The position numbers and the translations under genes were made by a program. The notes beneath the pieces were generated by a model. It was not told the origin of the DNA and did not search any database. It was given only the letters and a program-made list of their open reading frames with translations. Below are positions 34,769-46,161 of a stretch of DNA of 64,000 nucleotides, one piece after another (the first letter of the stretch is position 1; every line of letters begins with the position of its first letter). This stretch comes from Codonopsis lanceolata. Taxonomy: Eukaryota > Streptophyta > Magnoliopsida > Asterales > Campanulaceae. The stretch covers positions 61,090,409-61,154,408 of the forward strand of contig CM028379.1 in NCBI GenBank assembly GCA_013146195.2, written 5' to 3'.

Positions 34769-34950
34769 TGTTAGAGATCCTACTAAATCTCTTAAAGATC
34801 CTATTTAGTTTCTTATTTGTTATGGTTACCTTTTCCTTATGTAAATACAATTCTAGGTTACTTGTAGGTTACTCATATGTACTTGTATATATAACTACCA
34901 TAACATCAATAATATTTTTGATCTTCTTCAATAGTTCTTCTTACCTTATA
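34769..34950 (+). repeat. 3' LTR of copia element C
   Basis: It starts TGTTAGAGATCCTACTAAAT and ends ACCTTATA, followed by the duplication CTTTG. See the 5' LTR for identity. Confidence 0.92.
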
Positions 34951-34955
34951 CTTTG

Positions 34956-35082
34956 CACCTATAGTTTGTTTATTATTATTTTGTTTAGATCAAAATAACA
35001 AAATAGATATCAATAAGAAAAAGAGACATGACGTCTATTGTTTTTGTGGAGTAACTGAAAAGAAAGATATAAGGTTATGTTC
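34956..35082. other. Short A/T-rich flank between copia C and element G
   Basis: About 130 bp of unique-looking sequence. It ends TGTTC next to the G LTR; TGTTC (GAACA on the other strand) should be the target duplication of G, whose partner lies outside the window. Confidence 0.5.
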
Positions 35083-35876
35083 TGATGTGGCAAAAATGTA
35101 GCTTGGGTAGTCCGTGTAATGGATAGGATATCTTGGCTTGATCTGCTTCCTTGAACCTGAATAAGATCAAGAAAACATCTTAGTAGGAGTGCAGGGCTTG
35201 GCCTCGCGAAACCACTCCGGCGTAAAAGTAAGTATCATGTGAGAGAGTCAAAAAGCAATTTGACAGATGTTCTAGGCTCAAGAAAGAGTGTGTATCTTGT
35301 TTGTGGTTTATGGAGGGGTATTTATAGGCCCCCAATGACGTAGAATCCGAGTGGGATTTAGTTTCCATAGTTATCCAGTCAATTAAGGATGAAATCCCTA
35401 AATTGTAGGCATAATAGGCGGCTGGCCGCGTGAATGTAGGAACATATATGATAAGTGTCCTGCTCTGATAAGGAAACCTTTGACTTGTCTTGGAGAGAAA
35501 GTTTCCAAGGCACCCCGCTCAATGCGTGCCTGGGCGAGCAAGGCTCTGCCCGGCTACATGATGTAGACTGACTAAAGATAAGTGTTGATCCCGGGCGTGG
35601 CCCCTGGTCGGTCAGGCAATGACAGTGCTCGATCAGGTTTAGACGGGCTGAGTCTGATTCTTTGCCTTTGTGAGTAAGGTCCTCGAGCATGGCCCCTGGT
35701 CGGGCAAGCAAGGCATGTGCCCGACCAGATTTAGATGGGAGTTACCTTGCCCGTTACTCGATATCTTGCTAGCTCTGCCCGCTAGGCCTGGTAGGTCCCG
35801 CGTTGTCTGACCTTGTGACTGGCACGTGATGGTCGCTCGTGTCTTGCTCGTGACTCGGCTTGGGCCGGGCACATCA
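35083..35876 (-). repeat. 3' LTR of element G
   Basis: The 794-bp LTR starts TGATGTGCCCGG (at 35876) and ends GCCACATCA (at 35083), so its tips are the inverted repeat TGATGTG/CACATCA. It carries a minus-strand TATA box at 35319-35326, and GC-rich U3 repeats of the CTGGTCGGG / GCCCGACCAG type. The partner 5' LTR lies beyond the left edge of the window. Confidence 0.82.
35319..35326 (-). promoter_or_regulatory. TATA box in the G LTR
   Basis: The minus strand reads TATAAATA within GGCCTATAAATACCCC, about 550 bp into the LTR. This is the classical plant LTR promoter layout. Confidence 0.7.
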
Positions 35877-35890
35877 GTGGCCCCTAACTC
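35877..35890 (-). other. Polypurine tract of element G
   Basis: The minus strand reads GAGTTAGGGGCCAC directly before the LTR start TGATG. Confidence 0.6.
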
Positions 35891-36255
35891 TTTGTCTGAC
35901 GAGTATTCATGTTCGGAGCGGGGAGCGTATATGCTGGATGATGTTGCTCTTGTTCCGGGCTCCAACACTTGTGAATTTTTTGAGAAAAAAGTGGAGGATT
36001 TGGAGAGCAGGTTTGTAGAAGATTCTGGAACCTCAATGGAAGACAGCTGAAGCGTGCTGAGGAAGCTTGTTGTTGAGAATGCAGTAGGGCGAGTAGGCGT
36101 GAGGGCGCGTGAGCCGTCGAGTTGTAGCATGACTTGATGGGGGCGCGGTAACCAAAGCATTGCATTTAATGCACGCGTGCCGAGGGTGACGCCATCCATC
36201 CTTCCAAGCACCGTTTCAGCCTTCGTTTTTCCCCCCAAAACTGAAAATCCCAGCC

Positions 36256-36263
36256 TATAAAAG
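36256..36263 (+). promoter_or_regulatory. TATA box of the antisense accessory gene in G
   Basis: TATAAAAG within CAGCCTATAAAAGGCATG, followed by pyrimidine-rich sequence typical of a plant transcription start. It lies inside element G, about 380 bp from the LTR, and points away from it. The accessory gene thus seems to have a promoter independent of the LTR. Confidence 0.65.
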
Positions 36264-36279
36264 GCATGCCCCCTCTCCC

Positions 36280-39200
36280 TCTAAACCTTTTACGGTTTCT
36301 AAACTTTAGAGAGAGAATTCTTCGAGCTTTCCAGCGTTCTTGTTGCTACTGCTTCGGAGCGATTCCTAGATTCCGATGACCTTGTGCTCCAATTCCAACC
36401 GCTCATTTGCTTCCGGCGCTTCAAGTTTTACATCGGTTCAGTTTATACCCCGATTGCTCATAGAAACCGCTTCAACCCTCGCTAAACAGTAAGTTTCGTG
36501 CCCCTTTTTCCTGCTTTGTTCTTCATTTTTTCTCGGTTTGATGAAGATTTATGGGATCTTCTTCCTCATCTTCATGCACTTCTGGGTAGGATTCCTAGGA
36601 TTAGAAACGGCCCTTAGGTAAAGATCAAGGAAAAGACCAAGCGGTCTTGCTCGCTAGGTGGGCATGGCCCTTTGGTGTACCTAGACTGAGGAATTTTCCC
36701 CTTTTGCTTTATTGGTTATCCGGGCAGAATGTTGACTCTCCTTCCTCAATATCTTTTTGTAGATATGTCTGGTGACTCAGAAAATGACAGGGAAACCTTC
36801 AGTTATGGTGTGTGAAATGAATCCCTGAGTAGCGAGAAAACTCCCCCTATCGATTATGTACTGGAAGAGGGGGAGGAATATGTGGCCGGAAAGACCGGCC
36901 CTGGGCGCACGGCCCCTCCGGTAGTTGATCTCGTTGACTCCTCCAGCGGGAAGGGCCACTCTGGAGAGGAGAGTGTTACTGGTGGTTACGCTGGCGGGCA
37001 GGGCCCCAAGCAGCGGGCAGCTGATGTCGAAGATATAGCCGGGCATGTACGACCCGAGCAAGGAGAGGCAGCTGGTGGTGTCTCAGAATTTGATGAAGTA
37101 GATGACGTGCCCCTTGCCCGCCGTATGAAAAAGATTGGCCGCTCCCAGGTGGAGGCCACCCCTGGGGAAGCTGCCGATAATGACGACAATATGCCCCTTG
37201 CTCGTCGTATCAGGAAAGGTGTCCGCTCTCAAGTGGAGGCCACACTTGACGACGTTGTTGACGAAGAGTATGAGCCCGAGTTGTGCATAAATGCCGATGT
37301 GAGTCGGTATGCTGTTCATTGGGCATCATTGGACACAGCGGACAAGGTGACGGCCTGACTCATGTCCCTTGGCATTGACTCTGCCTACTATCGGGCAAGT
37401 AAGATGAATGTGCCCGGCGGAGTAGAGTTGTCCTACAAGTAAGAGAACGAGCTCCTATTCTTTGCCGACTTCTTTCGGGTCAGACTGCGCCTTCCCCTGG
37501 AGCCTTTCTTGGTGGACTTCTTGCTCAAGACCAAGGTTGTGCCCTGCGACTTGATGTTGAATACTGTTTGGGCGATCACGGCCTTTACGGTGTCTTGTCG
37601 TCTATTGGGTTTCGAGCCGGACATGTACCTGCTCCACAAACTCTTCATTTTTGCTCCGAGCACAGATGGGTGGATTAGAGTGAAGTCTAACTCCATTTTT
37701 TTTGGGCTTTTGGCTGATGTCCCTGGGAAGGTCGGGGCCTGGGACAGGAGGGCCCTTTTTATCGAGTCCCGAGTTGAATGGCCATTCGCACCCACGGCAA
37801 CCGGCAAAATGAAAATCCTCAAGGTCTCCAAACAAGACTTCAATTCAGGCGAGATTGCCCGCTTGGCTGTGTTGAAGGCTTCCGATGGGGTTGTTGAAGA
37901 GAATGAACAACGAATCAACCAGCAATTCTTGCTCGATTGGAAAAAGCTAGTGCAACCCATGCAACCAATGCCTAGCCGGCGTGATCCGAGCTAAGATACC
38001 CGGTGTAGAGCCCCTTCTGATCCACGATTCCGAGAAACCCCATCCATACTGGGGTGATTGACACGGACAAATGTTTAAGCGTGAGTGCGTAGAGTGTTAG
38101 CGGCTGGACCCTAGTGCAAATTGCCGGCCAATTTACGAGGATAAGAATGGTTGCTCGTCAATTGCTGATATTTTTCAATTCCTGTCAATTCCCGTCTTGA
38201 TCGGGTATTATTCTTCATAACTATACTAATTTGACTTGTCTTATTTCAGAGATGAAGAACTTGGTCGTGCTCAAAAACAGGAAGAAGCAAGCCGATTAAC
38301 GAGATGTTGACTTGAAGGCCAACGAGCCTGTGGCCCTGCCCAAAGTCCCATTCTGACCGCCAGCAAAGAAGGACCCGGCCTCGGGCAAAGCCTCGAGCCC
38401 GATCAAGTGGGCAGCGGCTCCCAAAGTCGTTGTCTCCGTGTAGAAGGAGGCCACTGTGGTCGTTGCTGATAAGGCCGCCAAGGCCCCTGTTGTCAAGGTC
38501 TCTGAGGTCCCTGTTGCCAAGGACACCAAGGCAGTGGGCAAAAGAAAGAAGAGCCCCTCTCCTCCCCCTGGTCGGACCGCACGTCAACGCAGTTCGAGTA
38601 CTGAACTGCTGTTCCTCCCCAAACTCGCGGCGGGGTGGCTACCTGGAGGCAGCCATGTTTCGAGATGCCTTCCACCACTAGCGTTGCTCGGGCGCTTGTG
38701 AAATAAATCTCCGGTGATGCCCCATTGCTGGGGGAATCGATCTGCATGCCCGCGGGAGCCCGGGAGGCTTGGTGGGCAAGGTCACTATCGAGCGGGCCAT
38801 GCATGATGTCTTGGCGAAAGATCGGGAGACCGCTGGCCATGTCTTGGTTGGGAACGTGGGTCTATGTCTGAGCGAGTTAAAGTTGTCTATAGCCTAGGAT
38901 CTTTATCAGTGTCGTGTTCTTTTCCGCAGTTAACTGTTTGACCCTTCTTTTGTAGATTGCTTCCATTTGTACCAACTTGTACGACCGATACAATAAGGAG
39001 AAGGAAGCTCGCAAAAAGGTGGAGGCGGACCATAAAACCTTTGGGGGCCTGCTAAAAGAGAAGATCGGGCAGGTGTCCTCCCTGGCCAACTAGTTGGAGG
39101 AAAGCGATGCTGCTGCAAAGCAGTAAGAAGCCGAGTTGCTTGAGCGAAACCTGTTGCTGGTCGCTCAGAATAGCACTTTGGTTGCTGAGAAATCCGAGTT

Positions 39201-39849
39201 GGTGGGCCAGATAAAGAAGAATCAGGTTGATCTGGAGAAAGGGCAGAAGGCTATGTCCACGGTTTCCAAGTAGAGGGATTTGCTGCAGGTTGAGCGGGAT
39301 GCCCTCAAAATGCAGGCTGTCAAGGACGCCAACCTGGTGGCCAATCTGATGGCGAAGCTATCCGCCGCAAGGAAGACCGCGGTTGAGGATTACAAGAGCT
39401 CTTCAGATTTTGAAGAGGATGTGGATGCGGCCATCGTGCCCTATTTCGCACATGGCACCAATCACCTTCTTCAGCTGCTCGCTGATCGCGAGGTAATGAA
39501 AATGCAGACTATGTCCGAATGGGCCTTGCTTGATCCCTACTCTGATGTTGCCCGCTAGTTCCATAACTTGGTCCCTTATACCGAGACGGAGCTGGGGGTT
39601 CTGGCGAAGAGTGATGTCGAAGCTGGATGCAAGCCTTGGGTCCCGCCTATTCCCCTGGACGTAAACGTGTGCTCCTTGATCGATGCTTTGGAGTCTACTA
39701 TGGCCGAGCAGATGATTGTTGAGGATGATGCCAAGGTTGCTGAGAAAGACGCTGCCCGCAAGGCGCTGAATGCTCAGTATGAAGAGCAGTACCGGGCTTC
39801 CGCCAAAGGTCTTCCTCCCCCTCCAGATCCGGCTCCAGAACAGGCTTAA
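36280..39849 (+). pseudogene. Antisense accessory gene of G: Transposase_28-like domain and coiled coil
   Basis: It runs opposite to G gag-pol, between pol and the 3' LTR. A leader with a likely 5'-UTR intron (36489-36762, GTAAGT…GTAG) precedes the ATG at 36765. The N-terminus is acidic with two copies of a DVPLARRMKK / NMPLARRIRK motif. At about 37440-37980 is a domain I match to the Transposase_28 / putative gypsy-type transposon family (RLRLPLEPFLVDFLL, VSCRLLGFEPDMYLLH). A Lys/Ala/Pro-rich linker (38250-38600) follows, then after an acceptor at 38955 a long coiled coil (YNKEKEARKKVEADHKTF…) ending with PPPPDPAPEQA. Function is unknown. About ten in-frame stops occur, and those I read are one C-to-T step from CAA, CAG or CGA. 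Confidence 0.75.
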
Positions 39850-40960
39850 CTTAGGGGCACAGTCATTGTTCGGCCTGCGGGCCTCTATTTTTTATTTCCC
39901 CTTGTAAGAGTTCACATTCTTGAATAGGAAACACTTTTCGCCTAGCAATTGCTTCTTTATTTGCATGTTTCTATTTTGTTCGATAATTGTTTCTTTACTT
40001 GTGTTTTTCCTGCATTCGATTAGTACTAGTACGGATGCATACGGGATGCCCCCAAAAACATGTCGAGCAAAAAGTAATTAGAATTAACCGAGCATGCAAA
40101 CTTGTGCAATCCTTAACTTAAAAATAATAAGGCTAATTAAGCAGGCATACTATTCAAGTTAGAGGTGCACGTTCATGTGTTCCTGCTTGGATTGGAGTGC
40201 TTGGGTCTGGTCAAGGCTTTGAGTGGGCCAGATAAACGTGCCTGCCCGATCTAAGTGCTTGGTTCTGGCCAAGGCTTTGAGTGGGCATGGCCCCTATCGC
40301 TCTGGAGCGAGCATCCTGAAGACTGCCTAGTGGGCAGGGCCCTACTCTGAGCGGCAACCAGCAACCGGGCACGGCCTTGTCCGACGTTTGTATGTCGAAG
40401 CGGTTGCTATTATATCAACAGGGTATAGAGATATACGACTGACAGTGTTGCTCGATCACTATAGGAATCCGAGGTAGCTAGCTGCTATCTTGTAGGAATG
40501 GCCCCTACCGCCTAGCGGGCATCTAAGTACGTGAATCGGGCACGACCCTATCTTACTCATGGAGAGGATAAGATATGTCCACAAATACTCGGGTATAGTG
40601 GAAGGTTGACCGGGCACGGCCCTATCTGCTCGATTAACGAGCAGATTTAGTCAAGCAGTCCGAAAACAATTGATAAGCGACGAATAAATAACTCGAATGA
40701 ACAAATTTAAAAGAAACTTGCCTTTTTATTTATCAATAATAGTGACCCTCAACAGGGCTGAGGGTCTTGCCCGTTTGTGTATTGAGAGCTGGCTTAATGA
40801 TAGTACTTTTTCAAGTGATCAGCGTGCCAGGGATGCTTCAAGTTTGTGCCCTCCTGTGTCCGCAGTGTATAGGTGCCCTCTCTGATTACACCAGTAACTT
40901 GAAAAGGCCCTTCCCAGTTAAGAGAGAGTTTTCCTTTTTCTGCCCGATGACCGGTGGCCT
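39850..40960. other. Untranslated region between the accessory gene and integrase of G
   Basis: No gene. It contains short repeated segments such as CTGGTCAAGGCTTTGAGTGG (about 40209) and its copy near 40266 (CTGGCCAAGGC…), plus GC-rich words shared with the G LTR (GGGCACGGCCC). The two opposing transcription units meet here, so transcript 3' ends are expected. Confidence 0.55.
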
Positions 40961-41903
40961 CGATTTTTCTGAGTACCTAGTCCCCGACCATAAATGCTTT
41001 TCCCCGGACCCTTTTGTCGTGGTGAGCCTTTGCTCGCTGCTTGTAATTGACCATCCTCAACCGTGCATTCAGCCTTCTTTCTTGAAGAAGGTCAAGGTCT
41101 ATTGCTCGGGCAAGCTCATTGTTTTGTTCGCTATAGTGGGAAACTCGGTAGCTAGGCAAGGCCATTTCTATGGGGATCATAGCTTCAGATCCATAGGTGA
41201 GCGCAAACGGAGTTTCCCCTGTTGGGCCCTGGACAGTGGTTCTGCCCACCCATAAACCCGACCGTAGCTCTTCTGCCCATTTTTCAGCTCGCCCCTCTAG
41301 GTTTCTTTTGAGAGCGTGCAAAACTTGCTTGTTCCCGGCCTCTGCTTGGCCGCTGCCTTGTGGATAAGCAACGGATGATTACCAATGCTTGACACCCAAA
41401 CGTGCACACTCAGCTGTGAACTTGTCCGATAATTGGGTACCGTGGTCTGAGATGATTGCCCGTGGGAGGCCGAATCTGCGCCATATTTCGTCATGGACGA
41501 ATTTGATGATGTTTGCCTCAGAAATCTTGGCTAGTGGCTTTGCTTCGATCCATTTTGTGAAATAATCGATGGTGACAACTGCATACTTGTATTTGTACTG
41601 TGCTAAGGGAAAAGGACCGATCAAGTCGATTCCCCACATGTCGAACGGCCAGGCCGCAACGACCGGAGTTTGTACGGTGGACGGCAACCTAGGTATGTCC
41701 GCGTACCATTGGCATTTGTCACACTCACGAACATATTTCTCTGCATCTCTCCTGAGCGTAATCCAGTAATATCTTGCACGTAAAACTTTTTATGCTAGAG
41801 CACTGGTGCCTGGGTGGCCGCCACACTCTCCTTCGTGCACTTCGTACAAAGCACCCTTAGTTAATTCCAGGGGAACACAACGAAGCATAGGTTTGACCTT
41901 AGA
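40961..41903 (-). pseudogene. Integrase of element G (degenerate)
   Basis: Integrase joins the element DNA to the genome. On the minus strand a HHCC-type end (YVRECDKCQW, about 41700-41750) leads into the core domain (MWGIDLIGPFP, about 41620; IISDHGTQLSDKF, about 41430), which gives two of the catalytic acidic residues. Beyond a frameshift near 41380, the C-terminal part (ETPFALTYGSEAMIPIE, then RAKAHHDKRV) runs to about 40977. This is a normal Ty3/gypsy layout without a chromodomain, as expected for Tat. It is broken by frameshifts and stops. Confidence 0.8.
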
Positions 41904-43745
41904 TCACTTGTATAGGATTCCACCGACTAGCAAGTATCTGAAAGCTTGGCTTCTAACCATGGTGGCTTTGACTTTGTCTGCTGGGTGGACCCCTTGCTCG
42001 ATGTAGTCCTTGTAGTCATCAATCCAGCTTCTGACTGCTGGCTCAATGTCCATTATTACTGGTCTATCGATGGCCGGAGTTTCTAAGTGCTCGATCATGA
42101 CTGATGTATCCAGTAATGCCAAGCTTGCCTCAACGATCTTGGACAAGTAGTTTGCTCGCATGTTATCGGCTCGATCATTTCTGATGATCTCCCAGAATTT
42201 GAAATTCTTCAAAATTTCCTTGACAAGCTCACAGTATTTAACCAGGAAAGGGTGATGCACCATATACTCCCCTTGTACTTGGTTCACTACTAGTTGTGAA
42301 TCAGAGTACATAGTGACCGCTTCAACGCCCATATCGATTGGGAGCTCGAGGCCAACGATCATTGCTTCGTACTCAGCCATGTTGTTCGAGGTAGGGAACT
42401 TGAATCGGAGAGCCAATTCAAATTCTGTGATCTGGTCGGGAGCTATGAGAAGGATGCCAGCTCCGCTCCCAACCTTGCTCGCCGCTCCATCCACGTAAAG
42501 GTCCCAACAGTAGGCTAGTCGAGGCCGCAGGGGCTGCTCGTGCTCGGGCTTTGTTGGGCTTCAGATTCTTCTTGCTGAGTGAAGCTTGTCTCTACCAAGT
42601 AAGGGTGTAGTGGTTCGGTTTGGTTTGGTCTATGTCAAAACCACAAACCGAACCGCCTCCTAATGGTTCCAAAAATCTCAAACCGAACCGAACCGAACCA
42701 CTTAGTTTGGTTTGGTTTGGTTCGGTTTTGTGGTTTATATAAATTATTTTTAATGAAATTAACCAACATTGAAAAATAACAATAAAAATAAGATTTTAAT
42801 TTGGAATTAACATCAAAATTATGAAATAACCTACTAACAACAAATTATTATAAATAAAACAATACGAATTCTAAAATAAGCACAAACAATGGAATAGATA
42901 ATAGTTCTCCAACAATCAAGATTTAGTTTGGTTTAGTATGTGTTTATATATATAATAATAATAATAAATCAAAGGTTCAAAATAGTTAATAAATATAATA
43001 TATATTATATTATATTATATTATATAATTAATAAATAAAAATATATATGTTGGTTTGGTTTGGTTCGATACCAAAAACCATGAACTGAACCGAATCACGT
43101 GGTTTTTTTAATTTTTGAAACCGAAGTTGAACCGTTTTCGACCAAAACCAAACCAAACCGACTGGTTTGGTTCGGTTTGGTTCGGTTCGATACCAAAAAC
43201 CATGAACTGAACCGAACCGACTGGTTTGGTTTGGTTCGGTTCAGTTCCGTGGTTCCGATTTACACCCCTACTACCAAGAAATTGGCCAAGGCTTGAGCTT
43301 TCTCTTTTTTATTAATAAAATCTCGCAGGTGCCGCCCTGCTTTCTTGAAAAAAGAAAAAAAAAGATTGTTCGCCTGGGCTGGTAATCGATGTGAAATTCT
43401 GTGAGCTCGATCGAACAGTTGAGTAGCCTACCCGATGAATTGAGCTTGTGGAGGACTTTGCGCAGTGGCGTGTCTGTGTATACTATGATTACATGTGCAG
43501 AAAAGTAAGCCCTTAATTTTTGGGCAGCTATGACAAGAGAGTAAGCTAACTTTTCTACATTAAAATAACGACCCTCAATAGGACTGAGGGCCTTTGATAC
43601 ATAGTACACAGGTTTTTGAGTTCCTACCTCTTCCATAACTAACACAGCGGCCATAGCCTGGTCTGTGGCCGCTAAGTATACATACAGGGGCTCCCCGGGC
43701 ACGAGATTGCTAAGGAGGGGCGGTCTGCCAAGATATTCCCTGAGC
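41904..43745 (-). pseudogene. RNase H and second (archaeal-type) RNase H of element G, split by a MITE
   Basis: The first RNase H (43702-43279) has YVYLAATDQAMAAVLV, YYVSKALSPIEGRYFNVEK and a terminal LTEFHIDYQPR. It is followed by the hAT MITE at 42600-43270. Beyond it the second RNase H (42494-about 42100) begins MDGAASKVGSGAGILL, with NNMAEYEAMIVGLE and SDSQLVVNQVQGEY. This is the extra archaeal-type RNase H reported for Tat elements, thought to aid removal of RNA from hybrids. A linker to integrase follows. The catalytic acidic residues of the second domain look present. Stops lie in the region around the MITE. Confidence 0.8.
42592..43278. mobile_element. hAT-type MITE inside element G (671 bp plus 8-bp duplication)
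   Basis: The element spans 42600-43270 and is flanked by the perfect 8-bp duplication CTACCAAG (42592-42599 and 43271-43278). Its ends are TAAGGGTGTA and, inverted, TAGGGGTGTA, typical of hAT. Both ends carry dense copies of GGTTTGGTTCGGTT-like words as subterminal repeats. The middle is A/T-rich, with no coding capacity. The flanks rejoin within pol of G. Confidence 0.88.
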
Positions 43746-44324
43746 TACTTGAGGGCTTTGGCACATTCTTCATTCCACTTGAACCCTTTGTTGTCGCGTA
43801 GGACTTTGAAGAATGAGAGGCACTTTTCCACTGACCGGGAGATGAAGCGACCAAGGGCGATGATTCTGTCATTTAGTCGGTGTATGTGCTTGATGCAGTA
43901 AGGTTGCTCCATCTCGATCAAGGCTTGGATCTTTTCAGGGTTTGCCTCTATCCCGCGCTGATTGACCATGAATCCCAGAAATTTTCCTACTCGAACCCCG
44001 AACATGCACTTGCTCGGATTCAGCATCATATTGTGTTTACACAGATTGGCAAACGTCTCGATTAGGTCCAGAGTGCGATCGCGGCCTTTGGTTTTGATGA
44101 CCATGTCATCGATGTAAGCCTCCATGTTTCTACCGAGCTGGGAGCCAAAGACCTTGTTGACCATGCATTGATAGGTGGCCTATGTATTCTTCAGCCCGAA
44201 GGGCATCATTTTACAACAGTAAAGACCCCCGCCTGCTCGGAAAGCTGTTTTCGCTTTGTCTTTCTCGTTCATATTTACTTGGTGGTATCTTGAGTACGCA
44301 TCCAAGAAGTTGATCATCTCAAAG
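43746..44324 (-). pseudogene. Reverse transcriptase of element G, C-terminal part
   Basis: It starts at the A insertion (44324, FEMINFLDAYSRYHQVNM), continues with KTAFRAGG and MPFGLKNT (about 44195), and the catalytic YIDDMVIKTK (about 44100). The thumb and connection follow: NPSKCMFGVRVGKFLGFMV, FISRSVEKCLSFFKVL. YIDD in place of YVDD is common in some gypsy elements. Stops and small lesions lie between 44160 and 44200. This joins end to end with the RT piece at 4531-4662. Confidence 0.82.
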
Positions 44325-44329
44325 CCGGT
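44325..44329 (-). repeat. Target site duplication of element A, right copy
   Basis: CCGGT on the plus strand, that is ACCGG on the minus strand, directly beyond the 3' LTR end CCCACA. It pairs with 4663-4667. Confidence 0.85.
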
Positions 44330-46161
44330 TGTGGGTTCCTGGGAGTTGCGCCCGCGCCCCGCGCGCCCGTGGATAGGGGTGCGCGTACGTGCGGATGCAG
44401 AACACCACTGCTCTCGTTCCATCCTCCCTTGTTTAGGGGAAGACAAAATCAAAAGTGCGAAAGGAGTTCTGTCTATGATAGCGCGTTGGAATGCGCCTCG
44501 GTTGCCTTTAGTGGATTTTAACCCAATATGGGAACTTATGGTTTCCCGCATCAAGTTATCCATTTTTTAGGGGATACCAGGATATGGGAATGCATTACCC
44601 TTTCATTCTCATTTTCCCTTTTTTAGGGGAAAACTGAAAAGTGCAAAAAATGATATTGCGACGCCCCCACTATGGATTTTATTAAAAATAGCCTTATGTC
44701 TCATTTCGGATCACTATGGGAGCTTTGGGTTTCCCGCATCAAGTTATCCCTTTTTTAGGGGATACCAGGATATGGGAATACATCACCCTTCCATTCTCAT
44801 TCTCCCTTTTTTAGGGGAGAACGGAAAAGTGCAAAGAAGGAGTATTGCGAGGCCCCACTGGATCCAAAAAGTTTTAGAGTCGCCATCTTTATTTTAAGGC
44901 AAAAATAAAGCAAAACCAGAAAAGAAAGAAAAAAATAAACCAGAGAGGAAGAAATGGGTTCGGAGGCTAAGTTACTAGTTGGAAGGTGCTAGGCACCCAA
45001 CTCGCCCTTTCGGTCTCAAAAGCAGTTTTTGACTAAAGTATGCTTATTGTTATATTTATTTAGCAAATAAATAAAACATTAAAAGACAGGAAATTAAAAC
45101 AAATACATCCGTGGCTACATTATTTACGGACTTGTAGCCATTTCCTTACAATAATTACAAATGTATTTAAAAATATTTGGCCATTATAACGACTCTTTTA
45201 CATAATATTTTCTATTCTAATCCGGGCAGCACAACGGCTTATATTGACTACATTGTGCCGGATTTAAATAACAACTTTAAATAATAAATGAACAGAAAAG
45301 TAAATAAATAAATAAAACCCTCTTAAAGGCTATTACCTTTTAGAGCGGTAGTGTGCTCGCTCTGTCTTTCAGGGAGAGAGTGTCTTTTTTTTGTGTGGTT
45401 GTTGTTTTGATTTGGGCAGAGTAACTGCTTATTTTGGATGATTTTGGCTCGTTCACTTGGGCAGAGTGACGACTTATTTTAGAGGGTTTTGGCCTTTTTG
45501 GTTGGGCGGAATAATGACTTAGTTTTTGTGTATTTCAGCTTATTACTCGGGCAGAGTAACGGCTTACTTTGGGATTTTTGGGCTGGGGAAGTAAGGTGGA
45601 TACCTAACTACTAGGCTAGGGATCACTTATAACCGGTGGATTTTTATTTTGGCGGAGTTTGGACGGGGTTTGGAATTTTTGGTGGGCTACACTCACCTAT
45701 CTCACACCTCTCGTAACTATCGCTTCGAAGGAAGGCAGAAGAATTCTTTCAGCGTTTCTCTGCGATGTTTCTGAACAACTGAAATGAGGAGCCCAGCTCT
45801 CTTATTTATAGGTGGGACGAGGGAGTCATCGGGCATTTCTGATTTTCTTCAGCCGGCTGCCTTCGCTTGTACCGTGACCTTTACGAATTGTGCAATGCGT
45901 TAAGTCTGAGGCCTACTGTTCATCCTTTGGCGCCGACACATGGGTCCCTTGGCGCGGTGCCCAGTCCTTCTTTAGGTCGTGCCAAGTCACTATTCCACTT
46001 TCATTTTTGACACTTTCACCCTTCGCAATTTACTGTTTTGCGCATCATGCTTTGCCTTTCGCATTTTTAACTCATGTAACTTGACATTTGTTAAGTTTGA
46101 ACAGTTCTTGATATCACATGTCAGAGTCACATACCAAGGGTACGAAATTGGGGTGTCTACA
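44330..46161 (-). repeat. 3' LTR of element A
   Basis: The 1,832-bp LTR starts TGTAGACACCCC (46161) and ends GGAACCCACA (44330). It has the same layout as 4668-6506: U3 with GGCGCC words, TATA box on the minus strand at 45803-45810, the AGTTGGGTGCCTAGCACC block near 44990, and the hairpin array (44420-44840). The end of the A internal region, not a solo-LTR flank, adjoins it at 46162, so it is a true 3' LTR. Confidence 0.88.

Larger units (their letters stand above)
30189..34950 (+). mobile_element. Element C: complete Ty1/copia retrotransposon
   Basis: The element is 4,762 bp with two 182-bp LTRs (30189-30370, 34769-34950), an initiator-Met-type PBS, a gag-PR-IN-RT-RH polyprotein in copia order, a polypurine tract and a perfect CTTTG duplication. 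I count 8 differences between the LTRs, about 95.6% identity. This makes it an insertion of intermediate age and better preserved than the gypsy elements. The polyprotein carries frameshifts and two stops, so it is not autonomous. It sits about 415 bp upstream of the E2F start codon, pointing away from that gene. Confidence 0.92.
35083..44324 (-). mobile_element. Element G, 3' half: rest of pol, antisense accessory gene and 3' LTR
   Basis: Read on the minus strand: RT from 44324, RNase H, a hAT MITE insertion, archaeal-type RNase H, integrase to about 40977, a tail (39850-40960), an antisense gene (36250-39849), polypurine tract, and the 3' LTR (35876 to 35083). The RT begins exactly where the plus-strand half stops at 4662-4667, sharing the ACCGG duplication. 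Two tandem RNase H domains support the Tat lineage. As assembled, the two halves point in opposite directions. The contig 21976-53277 is probably inverted. Confidence 0.85.

Noticed and set aside
35639..36238. Frame of 199 codons on the minus strand spanning the G LTR start
   Set aside because: It crosses the polypurine tract and LTR boundary, so it is not a coding unit.
44330..46161. Solo LTR inserted in G
   Set aside because: The sequence at 46162 onward is the polypurine tract and tail of the A internal region, so this is the 3' LTR of A.
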